In this document: piece after piece, positions 1 through 8,421 of the stretch | Numbering within the stretch: the stretch's first letter is position 1 | Layout of the letters: every line of letters begins with the position of its first letter | Assembly (NCBI GenBank): GCA_009602725.1 | Contig: WELB01000006.1 | Coordinates: forward strand, 161,207 to 174,448 | Direction: 5' to 3' | DNA: 13,242 nt | Source of the DNA: Spirogloea muscicola | Lineage: Eukaryota; Streptophyta; Zygnematophyceae; Spirogloeales; Spirogloeaceae | Position numbers and translations under genes: made by a program | The notes under the pieces: model-generated | What the model was told of the DNA's origin: nothing | Seen by the model: the letters and a program-made list of their open reading frames with translations, nothing else | Databases searched by the model: none

Positions 1-1
1 T

Positions 2-914
2 CTGCTGCCAACGCACGAGGAGGAGCCCGAGGAGGAGGCCGGCGGCTCCCCGCCGGCCGCCACGCACTTTGGCAACTGGAGCGACATTGGCGGCGACGCC
101 GACGAAGGCGGGGGCCTGCTGGGCCTGACGGCGCTGGGCGGGCTCGGCGCGCGGCCCAAGAGCCTCGTGGACCTCATCCAGGAGGACTTCCCGCGCACGC
201 CGTCGCCCGTGTACACGCACTCACGCACGCCCAGCCGCGCCGGCGGCGGGCCCGACGACGCCGCCGAGGCCATTGACACGCAGCTCGCGCAGCTGCGCGA
301 CGTCATCAGCACCGCAGAGCAGCTCAGCGCGCTCACCGCGGCGCCCTCTCTGGGCTCTGCGGCGGGCTCCCGCTCCCTCACGCCGAGCCTGTCTGCCGGC
401 GGCGGCGGCGCCGGCTCGGTGCGCAGTGGGCTCGGCTTGTCCATCTCTCCGGCGCCGCGGGCAGGGTCGCCGCGGCCGCCGACGCCGACGGGCTCGTCCC
501 GCGCAGTCAGCCCGGGCGTCGTAGGCGGCCAGGCTTCGATGGTGGTGGAGTCCCCCTCAGCCCTCAGCCGCAGCATGTCGATTGGCGCGATGGCGGCAGC
601 TGCGGCGGCCTCGGCGGCGGAGCTGAGCACCTCTCTGCAGGTCTTCAGCATGCAAGATGGTGGCGGCGGCAGCGGTGGCGGCAGCAACGGCGGTGTCGGT
701 GGCAGTGACGGCGTTGGCAGCGCGGCCAGAGTGGCGACGCTCCAGGAGTTCCAGGAGCATCTTGCGGCTGCGGCGCAGCAGCAGCAGGACATGGATGGCG
801 AGGCGGCGGCTGCAGCATCAACAGCACAGCACCAGCACCACCAGCGCCAGCAGCAGCAGCAGCAGCAGCAGTACAAGCGGCAGATGGCGGCTGCTGCCGT
901 GACGGCGCAGCGCT

Positions 915-947
<33 letters not shown>

Positions 948-3900
948 TGCCGTACTCGGGCGGCTTCTCGGTGATGGACTCGGCCTACCGTGCAATGCCC
1001 AAGTACCAGGGTTCAGCCGGGCCGTCGTCAGCGGCGGCGGCGCAGGCAGCGGCGCAGGCTGCGGTGGCGGCTGCTGCGCAGGCGCAGATGCTGCAGGCAG
1101 CGCAGGCGCAGGTGCAGCAGCAGCTAGCGGCGGCGGCGGCTGCCGCCATGTACTCCATGGCGGGCAACCCGTACCTGCAGAGCTCCATGGCCGCCCTCTA
1201 CGGAGCTCAGCACTATGGCACCATGGGCCTTGGCCACCCGCCGTCGGTGCCAGCGCCGCCGCCGCACTACTCGTCGATGTACAAGCCCATGTTGGCCGGC
1301 TACGGGGCTGCCCTGCCGCCGCCGCCGCCTCCCCAGCTTGGCATGCCCCTCGCCTTGCAGGCGCCGGGGTCCGTTGCGGCTGCTGGCGTGCAGGGTGCCG
1401 GACTGGCAGGCCACCGCGGCAGCCACTACAAGTACGCAGGGGGCTCAGCTGGCGGCGGCAGTGGAGGCAACGGCAGCGGCGCCAGCGGTGGAGGCGGTGG
1501 CCATTTGGCGGCGGGGATGCAGCTCACGGACCCGCGGTACATCAACTACGTGCAGCACATGGAGGCGCGCGCCGCTGCTGCCGCCGCCGCTGCTGCGCGA
1601 GGGGACGGTGCCAGCGGCGGCTTCGTGCTGGGCCATCATTCCGGGGACCTCTCCCCGTTGTCGGGCTCGCCTGTCAGTAATGCGCTGGCGTATATGCCGC
1701 AGCAGCAGCAGCAGCCTGATGCCGCCAAGTCGCTGTACTCGTCACGCGGCAAGCCGGGCGGCGGCAGCGGCAGCGGCGCGGGCAATGGCGGCAGTCTGTC
1801 ACCTGTCTACTACGGCAGCCCCCCGCAGATGTCCTCATACATGGTTGTAGCTCCGCCGCCGCAGCACCAGCACCAAGGTGGCGGTCGCAGCCGTGGTGGC
1901 GGCCTGGGCCGCGGGGAGCGGGGGTCTGCTCCGCAGTCATTATATGCGGGCTGGCAGGCCCTTCCGAGCGACCGCAACAACAGTGCGGCGGCCGAGGCTG
2001 CTTCCAGCGGTGGCGGTGAGGGGCGCGGTTCGTCACTGCTTGAGGATTTCAAGGTCAGCAAGACGCGGCGTTTTGAGCTAGCGGACATCGTGGGGCATGT
2101 TGTGGAGTTCAGTGCAGATCAGCATGGAAGTCGATTCATCCAGCAGAAACTCGAGACAGCCGTGGTGGACGAGAAGAACCTGATCTTTTCGGAGGTCCTG
2201 CCGCGTGCCCACACCCTCATGACGGACGTCTTTGGCAACTATGTCATTCAGAAGGTGCGCACCACTGTCCCTGCTTCCTGTGCTGTGCGGCGTCGCCTGT
2301 ATCATATTGAGATGCCTTGTACCCCAATGAGCAGGCTCTCAATCCAGCTTGAGCTGGTGTTCAATCTTGGGTGGTGCAGTTCTTTGAGCATGGCACTGCT
2401 TCTCAGCGCGCCGACCTCGGCCGTCAGCTGTCAGGCCACGTTCTTGAGCTGTCGCTGCAGATGTATGGCTGCCGCGTCATCCAGAAGGTGATCTCCCCAT
2501 CCTGGCACGGCCATACTTTGTAGCATGTTGTGCTCAAGCCCACAACATCATTAGTGTGCTTGAGTGCGCTGATTACTGCAAGACGGGAGGTCATGAATGG
2601 TAGAATTTGATTAGTGAAGCCCATCGAGCTCCACTACCTAGTAAGTGGCTCAGTGAATGGGGCCACCTATGGGGCGATTGCAGGCTCTGGAGGTAGTGGA
2701 CATTGGGCAGCAGGCAACACTGGTCGCAGAGCTGGACGGGCACGTGATGCGGTGCGTGCGTGACCAGAATGGCAACCATGTGATCCAGAAGTGCATTGAG
2801 TGCGTGCCCCCAGACAGAATCCACTTTATTATCCAGGCGTTCCACGGCCATGTCGTGGCCCTCTCCACGCACCCTTACGGCTGCCGCGTCATCCAGGTGA
2901 GTGGCTCCAACCTGCCAAGGCCATCGTGTGCTGCGGTCTCGTCTTGCAAGATGTAGAGGTGAACAAGTGATTCGCTCTATGGCGCAGGCGTTCCAGCCTC
3001 TAACCAGACCTGTTGTCAATGCTGACAAGGTACCAAATACTAACCTGTGACGGGCCTTTTGCAGAGGGTTCTGGAGCACTGCACTCCTGAGCAGAAGAGT
3101 CGGGGGATCATGGATGAGATCCTGAAAGCAACCTGCACGTTGGCACAGGACCAATATGGAAATTACGTAGTCCAAGTTCGTTCCCTTGCTCAGCTCAAGA
3201 TCCTCGCAGTCGATTTGCATCCTGCTTTTTGATGTACTCTGCTGACAAGACAAGCCTGAAGCTGCTTAGCAGCTTCCACAACCTGTGTAATTCTTGCCTT
3301 TTGCACAAGATCTGATGTAGATTGAACTGGGTGTTGTTCTCACTGCTGCAGCATGTTCTGGAGCACGGGTCTGCACGCGAGCGCGTGGAGGTGATTACCA
3401 AGCTGGCTGGCCAGATTGTGCAGATGAGCCAGCACAAATTTGCCAGCAACGTGGTGGAGAAGTGCCTCCAGTTCGGCGGCCCGTTCGAGCGGCAGATTCT
3501 CTTGAATGAGATGCTCGGCCACACTGAGGAGAACGAGCCCCTCCAGGTCAATGAATCCGCCCACGGCAGCCTAGAAGGTGGTTGGAAGTTATGAATGTTG
3601 ATGTGAAAATTATGAGGGTTATGAATGTAGACATGAAGGTTATGAATGTATACATCCATTTTAGCTTACCTTCGGGCTGAAGCACACCTTCCGACAAGTG
3701 TGAGCACGCAGGCGATGATGAAGGATCAGTTTGCCAACTACGTCGTTCAAAAGGTGCTGGAGACGTGCGACGACAGCCAGCGTGAGATGCTCCTGGGGCG
3801 CATCCGTGTGCATCTACATGCACTGAAGAAGTACACCTATGGCAAGCACATTGTTGCCCGTGTGGAGAAGCTGGTCGCTGCAGGAGGTGCGAGTCCTCGA

Positions 3901-4122
3901 CAAGCTTAGCTGCCGCAAGTGCTACTGCTTATTGGCAAGCTCAGCGCTCAGCGATCCTCTGGGCACTGCAGCAATCTGACGAGAATTGGGGTGCAAGCAG
4001 GGCGCATGCAGGCAAGGAGCGAGCACGCAGCGGCGCAGCGGGAGGCTCGAGAGTTACGGGAAAGGGAAAGACAGAGGAAAGAGGAGGCTGAAAGGGAGAT
4101 GAAGAGCAGCATCATCCAGTGA
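2..4122 (+). CDS. Pumilio-family RNA-binding protein (PUF domain), 5'-partial, seven exons in window
   Basis: Sequence-specific RNA-binding regulator that binds mRNA 3' UTRs and represses or destabilises them, mostly in the cytoplasm. Proposed exons: 2-2254, 2380-2487, 2684-2896, 3065-3175, 3352-3546, 3712-3886, 4001-4122. All join in frame, giving about 1058 residues without the missing start. Near residues 48-68 is [20 protein letters not shown], the N-terminal motif of land-plant Pumilios. About 600 low-complexity residues (polyQ, polyA, Gly/Ser, polyPro) follow. The PUF domain runs from about residue 685 to 1015 with eight repeats. Their recognition positions read SRFIQ, NYVIQ, CRVIQ, NHVIQ, CRVIQ, NYVVQ, SNVVE, NYVVQ, the classic code predicted to read UGUAUAUA. 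Five introns are phase 0 and fall in or beside these motifs. The last junction (donor 3887, acceptor ending 4000, phase 1) is less certain: without it translation stops at 3907-3909. The family call is very secure. Confidence 0.95.
848..871 (+). repeat. (CAG)8 microsatellite coding polyglutamine
   Basis: Eight uninterrupted CAG codons in the Pumilio N-terminal region, preceded by interrupted CAG/CAC/CGC codons for a Gln/His/Arg stretch. Likely length-variable; located in a disordered segment outside the RNA-binding domain. Confidence 0.9.
917..946 (+). repeat. (CAG)10 microsatellite coding polyglutamine
   Basis: Ten pure CAG codons in frame within the Pumilio first exon, the longest pure trinucleotide run in the window, flanked by TTC and GTG codons. 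Confidence 0.92.
1700..1714 (+). repeat. (CAG)5 trinucleotide run coding polyglutamine
   Basis: Five CAG codons in frame in the Pumilio first exon, between Met-Pro and Pro-Asp. Shorter than the two upstream CAG tracts but in the same register. Confidence 0.8.
3258..3276. repeat. Perfect 8-bp inverted repeat in Pumilio intron 4
   Basis: GAAGCTGC, loop TTA, then GCAGCTTC. It lies inside the proposed intron 3176-3351 and could form a short hairpin in the pre-mRNA. No function can be assigned. Confidence 0.6.
3588..3658 (+). repeat. Degenerate minisatellite in Pumilio intron 5
   Basis: The 11-mer GTTATGAATGT starts at 3588, 3618 and 3639, with related sequence between copies (forms of gatgtgaa and gacatgaa). 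This suggests a roughly 21-bp unit with a longer, diverged first copy. It occupies much of the proposed intron 3547-3711 and is AT-rich compared with its surroundings. Confidence 0.75.
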
Positions 4123-4436
4123 AGATCACAGTAATTTTTGCGTCGCCCGACCTCACAGCCACGTGGGCCGCAGGATGCATGTTTCCTTCAGCAGGTGGGC
4201 GCCCTAGTCCATAGATGGATGCGGTCAATCAGCTCCCACTTATTGCTCGTAGGGTTGCCAAGCGAAGGCAGGGGCTCCTTGTCGCAGCAGATAGTTAGCT
4301 CGAGGCAGCTTCAGGTGGCGCGCAGGACAGGAAAGCCAAGCAGTCGAGGAGGAGAGTGTATAGAGCCACTTGGGCCACGAATAGGTCCCAGATCCGAGAT
4401 CGAGGTCCCCCTTCGATATACATAGTCACGCTGGTT

Positions 4437-4450
4437 CGCTGTATACAGCG
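4437..4450. repeat. Perfect 14-bp palindrome
   Basis: CGCTGTATACAGCG equals its own reverse complement. It lies about 315 bp past the Pumilio stop. It might be a dimeric factor-binding site or chance. Confidence 0.45.
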
Positions 4451-4547
4451 GTCTCTTTGGCGGCAGGGGCGCGCCGGCCGCGTCTCTTGTGCAGACTCGG
4501 TAGAGAGTGGCCCGTACAGATTTAGGGAGGTCGCAGCTCCCAAGGCT

Positions 4548-4591
4548 CCTCCGCTTCACACCCCCCCCCCCCCNCCTCCGCTTCACACCCC
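4548..4591 (+). repeat. 17-bp direct repeats flanking a C-homopolymer with an ambiguous base
   Basis: CCTCCGCTTCACACCCC occurs at 4548-4564 and 4575-4591, separated only by nine Cs and one N at 4574. This is either a true short tandem duplication around a C-tract or an assembly or base-calling problem at a homopolymer. The copy count and C-run length should not be trusted. Confidence 0.85.
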
Positions 4592-4698
4592 ACCCCCATT
4601 CTTGGATGTAGCGCGTCAACCGCAGACAGGGCTGGGTGGCAGCAGCTGCACGGCGCAGCCCCCGCCCTTGTTGAGTGCGCGGCGCTTGCAGACAGAGC

Positions 4699-4706
4699 TG
4701 TATATA
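4699..4706 (+). promoter_or_regulatory. TGTATATA: candidate Pumilio response element or TATA-like box
   Basis: An exact match to UGUAUAUA, the RNA octamer predicted for the Pumilio protein encoded just upstream. It lies 577 bases past the proposed Pumilio stop, so it could sit in that gene's own 3' UTR. The same bases continue as TATATAAAG (4701-4709), which resembles a TATA box, but no recognisable gene follows on this strand until 6154. The UTR boundary is unknown. Confidence 0.4.
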
Positions 4707-5816
4707 AAGCTCGCTCGAATAGGCTGCTACAGCAGCTCATGCACGGTTAGTTGTGGAAGGGGATGCCAGACAGATCCAGGGCTTGGGGGGTAGCTTCTTC
4801 AGAGGAGGATGCTATCGATAAAGCATAGGCTTCAGGTGAGCGACATTGGTGGTGGTATGTGAGAGGCTGGCGCAGTAGTGCACAGCGTGCTCGTGTTGTG
4901 CAGGCCAAACGCGACTTGAGGGTGTGCATACTCCGCCACTCCAAGCCTCCGGCTCCGGCATCTCCGCAGCTCAGCATGTCGGATGCTCAGACTCGACCGA
5001 GTGCCTCGCGTCATCCTAGTACTCCAGATGGCAGTTGCATACCTTTTCAGCAGCTGAGTCTGACAATGCCTATCTTCGTCAAGATTGGCTACATGTCCTG
5101 CTCATCTGTTGCTGACGACCAGAGCACTCCACCGTCTTGGAGCTCCGCGTGGAGGCCAGCGCACAACCTCCAGACTTGGAAGAGCCCCTATCTCCAAGAC
5201 TCCGAGCCAGTCGACTTGCACCACCGGCGGTGGGCCCACAGTGTTGATCGACCGAGCGTGACTCCACTTCTTCCAAAGGGGGCAGGGCTGTGGAAGGGCC
5301 AGCGCAGGAAAGGTTCTTGAAACAAACGAAGGCCAAATGGCCAAGTACAGCGGCAAGCACATCTGATGACGTTCATCACCCACAGCAGATTGACCCGCTC
5401 AGTAACCACGGGTCAATACAGAAAGGTCGCAAGCTGATGCCTTATTACTGGATGGCAGATTCGAAGCCACCAACTGCCACCAACTAGAGCTCGCCCAGCT
5501 TTCTGGTGCAAAGCATCAGCCTGAGTGCGCTGCAAACAGTCCGAAACTCGTCGTCGCAAGAACCACAAACATGCAGCTGGTCAAGCCCACCTCAGCCGGA
5601 AACACATCTGCACTTCGTGCATAGACTAGATTGGCAACAAGCTGAAGGAGAGTGTGGAACCGAGGACCTAACGAGGACCTGGCAGGAGCCGATCGCTGGG
5701 GGGAACCGGAGGAACGCTGCAACTTTCTGTGTTCTGCACTGCCCACTCCGTGGCCAGCAATGTGTGTTGACGCAGGAGGTATGGCCACAAAGAAAGTGCT
5801 CGCCCATAGAGAGGAG

Positions 5817-5835
5817 GGGCTGGCAAAGCCAGCCC
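5817..5835. repeat. Perfect 8-bp GC-rich inverted repeat, related to 13064-13082
   Basis: GGGCTGGC, loop AAA, GCCAGCCC. A similar arrangement (GGGCTGG, loop ACAAG, CCAGCCC) occurs at 13064-13082. Both are preceded by a purine-rich stretch and followed by an A-rich one, hinting at a dispersed repeat family. Confidence 0.55.
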
Positions 5836-6153
5836 AGAAACAACGGACAATGTCCAAAGCCAAAGAAAGAGGTGCCGGCCGAAAGAGTACTACACTACCA
5901 AACACGACAACACACTAGGGAAGCTCAGTACCCGCGAGTGAGCAACGTCAGGTCGGAGTAGCTCGCTGCAGGGAAGGAGGCACTCCGCCGAGACCCAGAG
6001 GCGGCGGCCAGAGCACGTCCTGCTCGATTGTGGACGGCGTGGGCAAGGGAGCGTTGGAACCACCGAAGGGCCTTGAAGGCCCCCCCCTGCACTCGGGAAA
6101 CCCCAGGGCACCCGCGTGGAGGCCCCCCGAGAAGCAGACCTCCAGGGCCGTCC

Positions 6154-8084
6154 ATGCCCCCCGCGCCGCAGCCGCGCCCGCGCCGCGCCCCGCCGCCGCC
6201 GCTGCTGCTGCTGCTGCTGCCCGCCGCGGCGCTCCTGCTGCTCCTCCTGCCGCTCCTCGCGCCCGCCGCCATGGCCGGCCTCCTGGGCGCGCCCAAGGAC
6301 GCGCCGGACGGCGGCGCCAACGACGCGGAGGTGGAGGAGCTCGCCAAGTTCGCGGTGGAGCAGCACAACGCCAAGGAGGGCGCGGGCCTGGCCTTCGGGC
6401 GCGTCCTGTCGGCCAAGCAGCAGGTGGTGGCGGGCACGCTGCACCTCATCACGCTGGAGGCCTCGTCGTCTGGCGATGGCGGCGGCGCGCGCCAGTACGA
6501 GGCCAAGGTGTGGACCAAGCCGTGGGAGAACCACCGCTCGCTCGAGGCCTTCCAGCCGCTCGGCGGCGGCGGCGGCGGCGACGGCGGCGGCGCCACGGCG
6601 GCCGACCTCGGCGCCCTGCCCTCCGGTACAGACTGACCGCCATGGGCCCTGCTCCGCCTCGCCTTCGCCCCAAGCTAGGCTAGCGCCCACTTGGCCAAGA
6701 GCGGGCGCCGCTGCAGGCAGGACGTCCTGGTGCTCGGGCGCCACCATGACGCAAGAGCCCGGCGCCCCTATCAGTGGTCTAGTCGTTTGATCGGCCGCCA
6801 AGACCGTCCGCGCTTCTCCTCAGATGTCCTACTGTGCATAGCTGCCGGCGATGGTGCTGCCAGCAGTCGGGCTGTGCTCTGAGGCGAAGCCACCTGGGTG
6901 CCTGTGTGCCCTGATAACACTCAGACGCTATTAGTCTTAATTTTGCTGAAATTTATAATACTGGCTAATGTCTCGTCTGGGGGCAGTGGGCCGTGCCTGA
7001 GTGAAGTTGGCCATGGAAGCAAGGGCGCACCTTGCTAAGCACACTCCTGCATGTCTGCAATGTAGGCCCATCTTTGGGCGGGTCCTCCCGTCATGATGTC
7101 TGACTGGCAGGCACGGCACTACTTAGGCACGCACGGTGGCTGCTGTGCATGCTCTTCCCTTGGCAGGCTGACCCTAGAGCCTGCGTAAGTGGTTGCCTTG
7201 ATTGAATAAGGTGTTACGCTGTTGTAATTTTAGAATCTGGGCAGAATGCCTCCGCTGTCTGGGTACAGGATGAAATTTCTTAGCTGCTGCATGCCTGGCG
7301 GTTCCCTGCTTGACAAACTATCTGGTAGCTTGCCACGATAATAGAATTTGCTCACCCCAGATTTTCAGTATGTGCCAAGCTAGTTTGGCAGCCACTTGAA
7401 GAGCAGGCTGGCAGAGCTCTGAGGAGGGGGCCGGTGGTTCACCCAACTCGTCATGCTTCTCCTGTGTGCTAGCTTGCTCTGCAGTGCCTGGCTGACAAGG
7501 ATGTCTGATCGTGCGGACTTGATGGTGCCTGAGCAGGCTCGCAAGACAACGAGGACATGAAGGATGTGCCGTCGGACGACCCAGCAGTGGCAGATGCGGT
7601 GGAGTTTGCTGTCAAGAAGCTGCAGGAGCAGTCCAACTCTCTGGCTCCCTATGAGCTCCAGGACATTCTCTCCTCCAAGGCGCAGGCGAGTCAGCAGCAC
7701 AAGCAAAGCATCAGCTGCGACCGTCCTCTTGCCTTAAATCTGCCATCCCCAATGCATTGCTGTCTTATCTTATGCAGTGGGCAAGGTCAAGGCTCTCTTG
7801 GTGCTTGATTCGTGTGAGGATAGAGTTTTAGCGCTGTAAATATCCGTCATAGCAGCGACATCCATGACAGCCAGCCAGCCCAATAATTCTGCCTCAAAGC
7901 AAGGCCCGCAGCAGGTTGCTGAGCACTTGTGCTGTTGGCGAATGCGCAGGTTGGACAAGGGACAACATTCCACACCACCCTCAAACTCAAACGCGGCACT
8001 GCTGAGGAAGTCATGAATGTCGAAGTGCACCGCACGCCAGAGGGCAGCTTCACCCTGAAAAAAGCCGCACCCCACAAAAAGTAG
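6154..8084 (+). CDS. Secreted two-domain phytocystatin (cysteine protease and legumain inhibitor)
   Basis: Inhibitor of papain-like cysteine proteases, with a C-terminal domain of the kind that inhibits legumains. Proposed exons 6154-6625, 7537-7685, 7950-8084 give 251 residues. Residues 1 to about 40 form a signal peptide: an Arg/Pro-rich start and Leu runs ending near APAAMA. The cystatin domain shows EVEELAKFAVEQHN (the plant LARFAV motif), QQVVAG (QxVxG loop) and VWTKPWENHRSLEAF (PW loop). A Gly-rich linker follows. Exon 2 carries DDPAVADAVEFAVKKLQEQ then SNSLAPYEL, containing the SNSL legumain-binding motif. Exon 3 supplies FHTTLKLKRGTAEE and NVEVHRTPEGSF, completing the second domain before TAG. 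Intron 1 (911 nt) is GT-AG, phase 1 on both sides. Intron 2 needs a GC-AG donor to keep phase. ATG 6154 is the first ATG in its leader. Family assignment is very secure; the exon 2/3 junction is likely. Confidence 0.93.
6202..6219 (+). repeat. (CTG)6 run coding leucines of the signal peptide
   Basis: Six CTG codons in frame form the first part of the hydrophobic core of the cystatin signal peptide, followed by Ala codons and a second Leu-rich run. Length changes here would alter signal-peptide hydrophobicity. Confidence 0.8.
6626..7536 (+). other. Cystatin intron 1, 911 nt
   Basis: Donor GTACAG after 6625, acceptor ending GAGCAG at 7536, phase 1. It is the longest cystatin intron and separates the inhibitory cystatin domain from the C-terminal domain. 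If unspliced, a TGA at 6634-6636 would end translation three codons later, giving a single-domain cystatin. A TGTAA at 7223-7227 could in principle serve as an intronic poly(A) signal for that form, which is speculation. No other coding was recognised inside. Confidence 0.7.
7686..7949 (+). other. Cystatin intron 2, probable GC-AG intron
   Basis: Exon 2 ends CAG then GCGAGT; the acceptor is GCGCAG ending at 7949, phase 0. The join reads SSKAQ-VGQGTTFHTTLKLKRG, matching the plant order (AKAEV, short linker, LLKLKRG). The nearest GT donor (7690) leaves the wrong phase for this acceptor. CAG|GCGAGT is a typical GC donor apart from the T-to-C change. Confidence 0.72.
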
Positions 8085-8416
8085 ATTGTACACACCTTTA
8101 CGCAGACTTGATTGACTTGACAAGAATGGCTTCTTGGTCCTGCATGCAAGCTGGCAGTTCACTCGATCTGACTCAGCAAGACACGATACCATGTCTCTGC
8201 ACCATGACTCTCTGAAATACGTTGGACACCCTTGACAGAAAATTGCTCAGCTAACAGTGTGATAAGCATGAGTCTGTCCAAGGCCCTGCCTAACAAGTTG
8301 CACTATCAATGCAAACATGCATTGAAGACTAAAATGACCAGAAGAACAGAAGAGAAGCAACCCCAGCAAGCTGTGCTCACTCAATATGGCTGCTCAATGT
8401 GCGCTGATAAGCCTTG

Positions 8417-8421
8417 TGTAA
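8417..8421 (+). terminator. TGTAA, candidate poly(A) signal of the cystatin mRNA
   Basis: TGTAA is the usual polyadenylation signal in chlorophyte algae. This copy is about 330 bases past the cystatin stop; a second is at 8505-8509. A 5-mer is weak evidence on its own. Confidence 0.35.

Larger units (their letters stand above)
2035..3886 (+). other. PUF (Pumilio homology) domain, eight repeats over six exons
   Basis: Encoded from the end of the first long exon through the exon ending at 3886. Runs such as [104 protein letters not shown] and [16 protein letters not shown] follow the land-plant Pumilio order without a gap or missing repeat. Using the established PUF code, repeats 1 to 8 read A, U, A, U, A, U, G, U, that is 5'-UGUAUAUA-3' since the protein runs antiparallel to its RNA. 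No repeat is degenerate at a recognition position, so a canonical binder is inferred. Confidence 0.93.
4123..6153. other. Region without a recognised gene between Pumilio and cystatin
   Basis: About 2 kb. The first part is presumably the Pumilio 3' UTR, and the last 100-200 bases should hold the cystatin 5' leader and promoter. No reading frame here resembles a family I know; the longest (such as 4859-5320 on the plus strand) lacks recognisable motifs. I found no TGTAA poly(A) motif on the plus strand after the Pumilio stop. Identifiable pieces are a 14-bp palindrome, a C-run with an ambiguous base, TGTATATA, and a GC-rich inverted repeat at 5817. A non-coding RNA or a fast-evolving gene cannot be excluded. 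Confidence 0.5.

Noticed and set aside
1021-1145. GCG/GCA-rich stretch as a satellite or CpG-island element
   Set aside because: It is in frame and encodes polyalanine/glutamine in the Pumilio N-terminal region, so the coding bias explains it.
4859-5320. Plus-strand open frame of 153 codons with a MPIFVKIG segment
   Set aside because: The short likeness to a ubiquitin start does not continue beyond five or six residues, and nothing else is family-like.
5890-6801. Long minus-strand open frame of about 300 codons
   Set aside because: Shadow of the GC-rich cystatin first exon: Arg/Ala/Gly-rich composition and no recognisable motif.
7835-7842. TGTAAATA as poly(A) signal and Pumilio site at the end of the cystatin gene
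   Set aside because: I first placed the cystatin stop near 7839 using an acceptor at 7777. The family-matching exon at 7950-8084 shows this site is inside intron 2.
7770-8192. Minus-strand open frame of 140 codons
   Set aside because: It is antisense to the last cystatin exon, whose plus-strand reading matches the phytocystatin C-terminus; the minus frame has no family motifs of its own.
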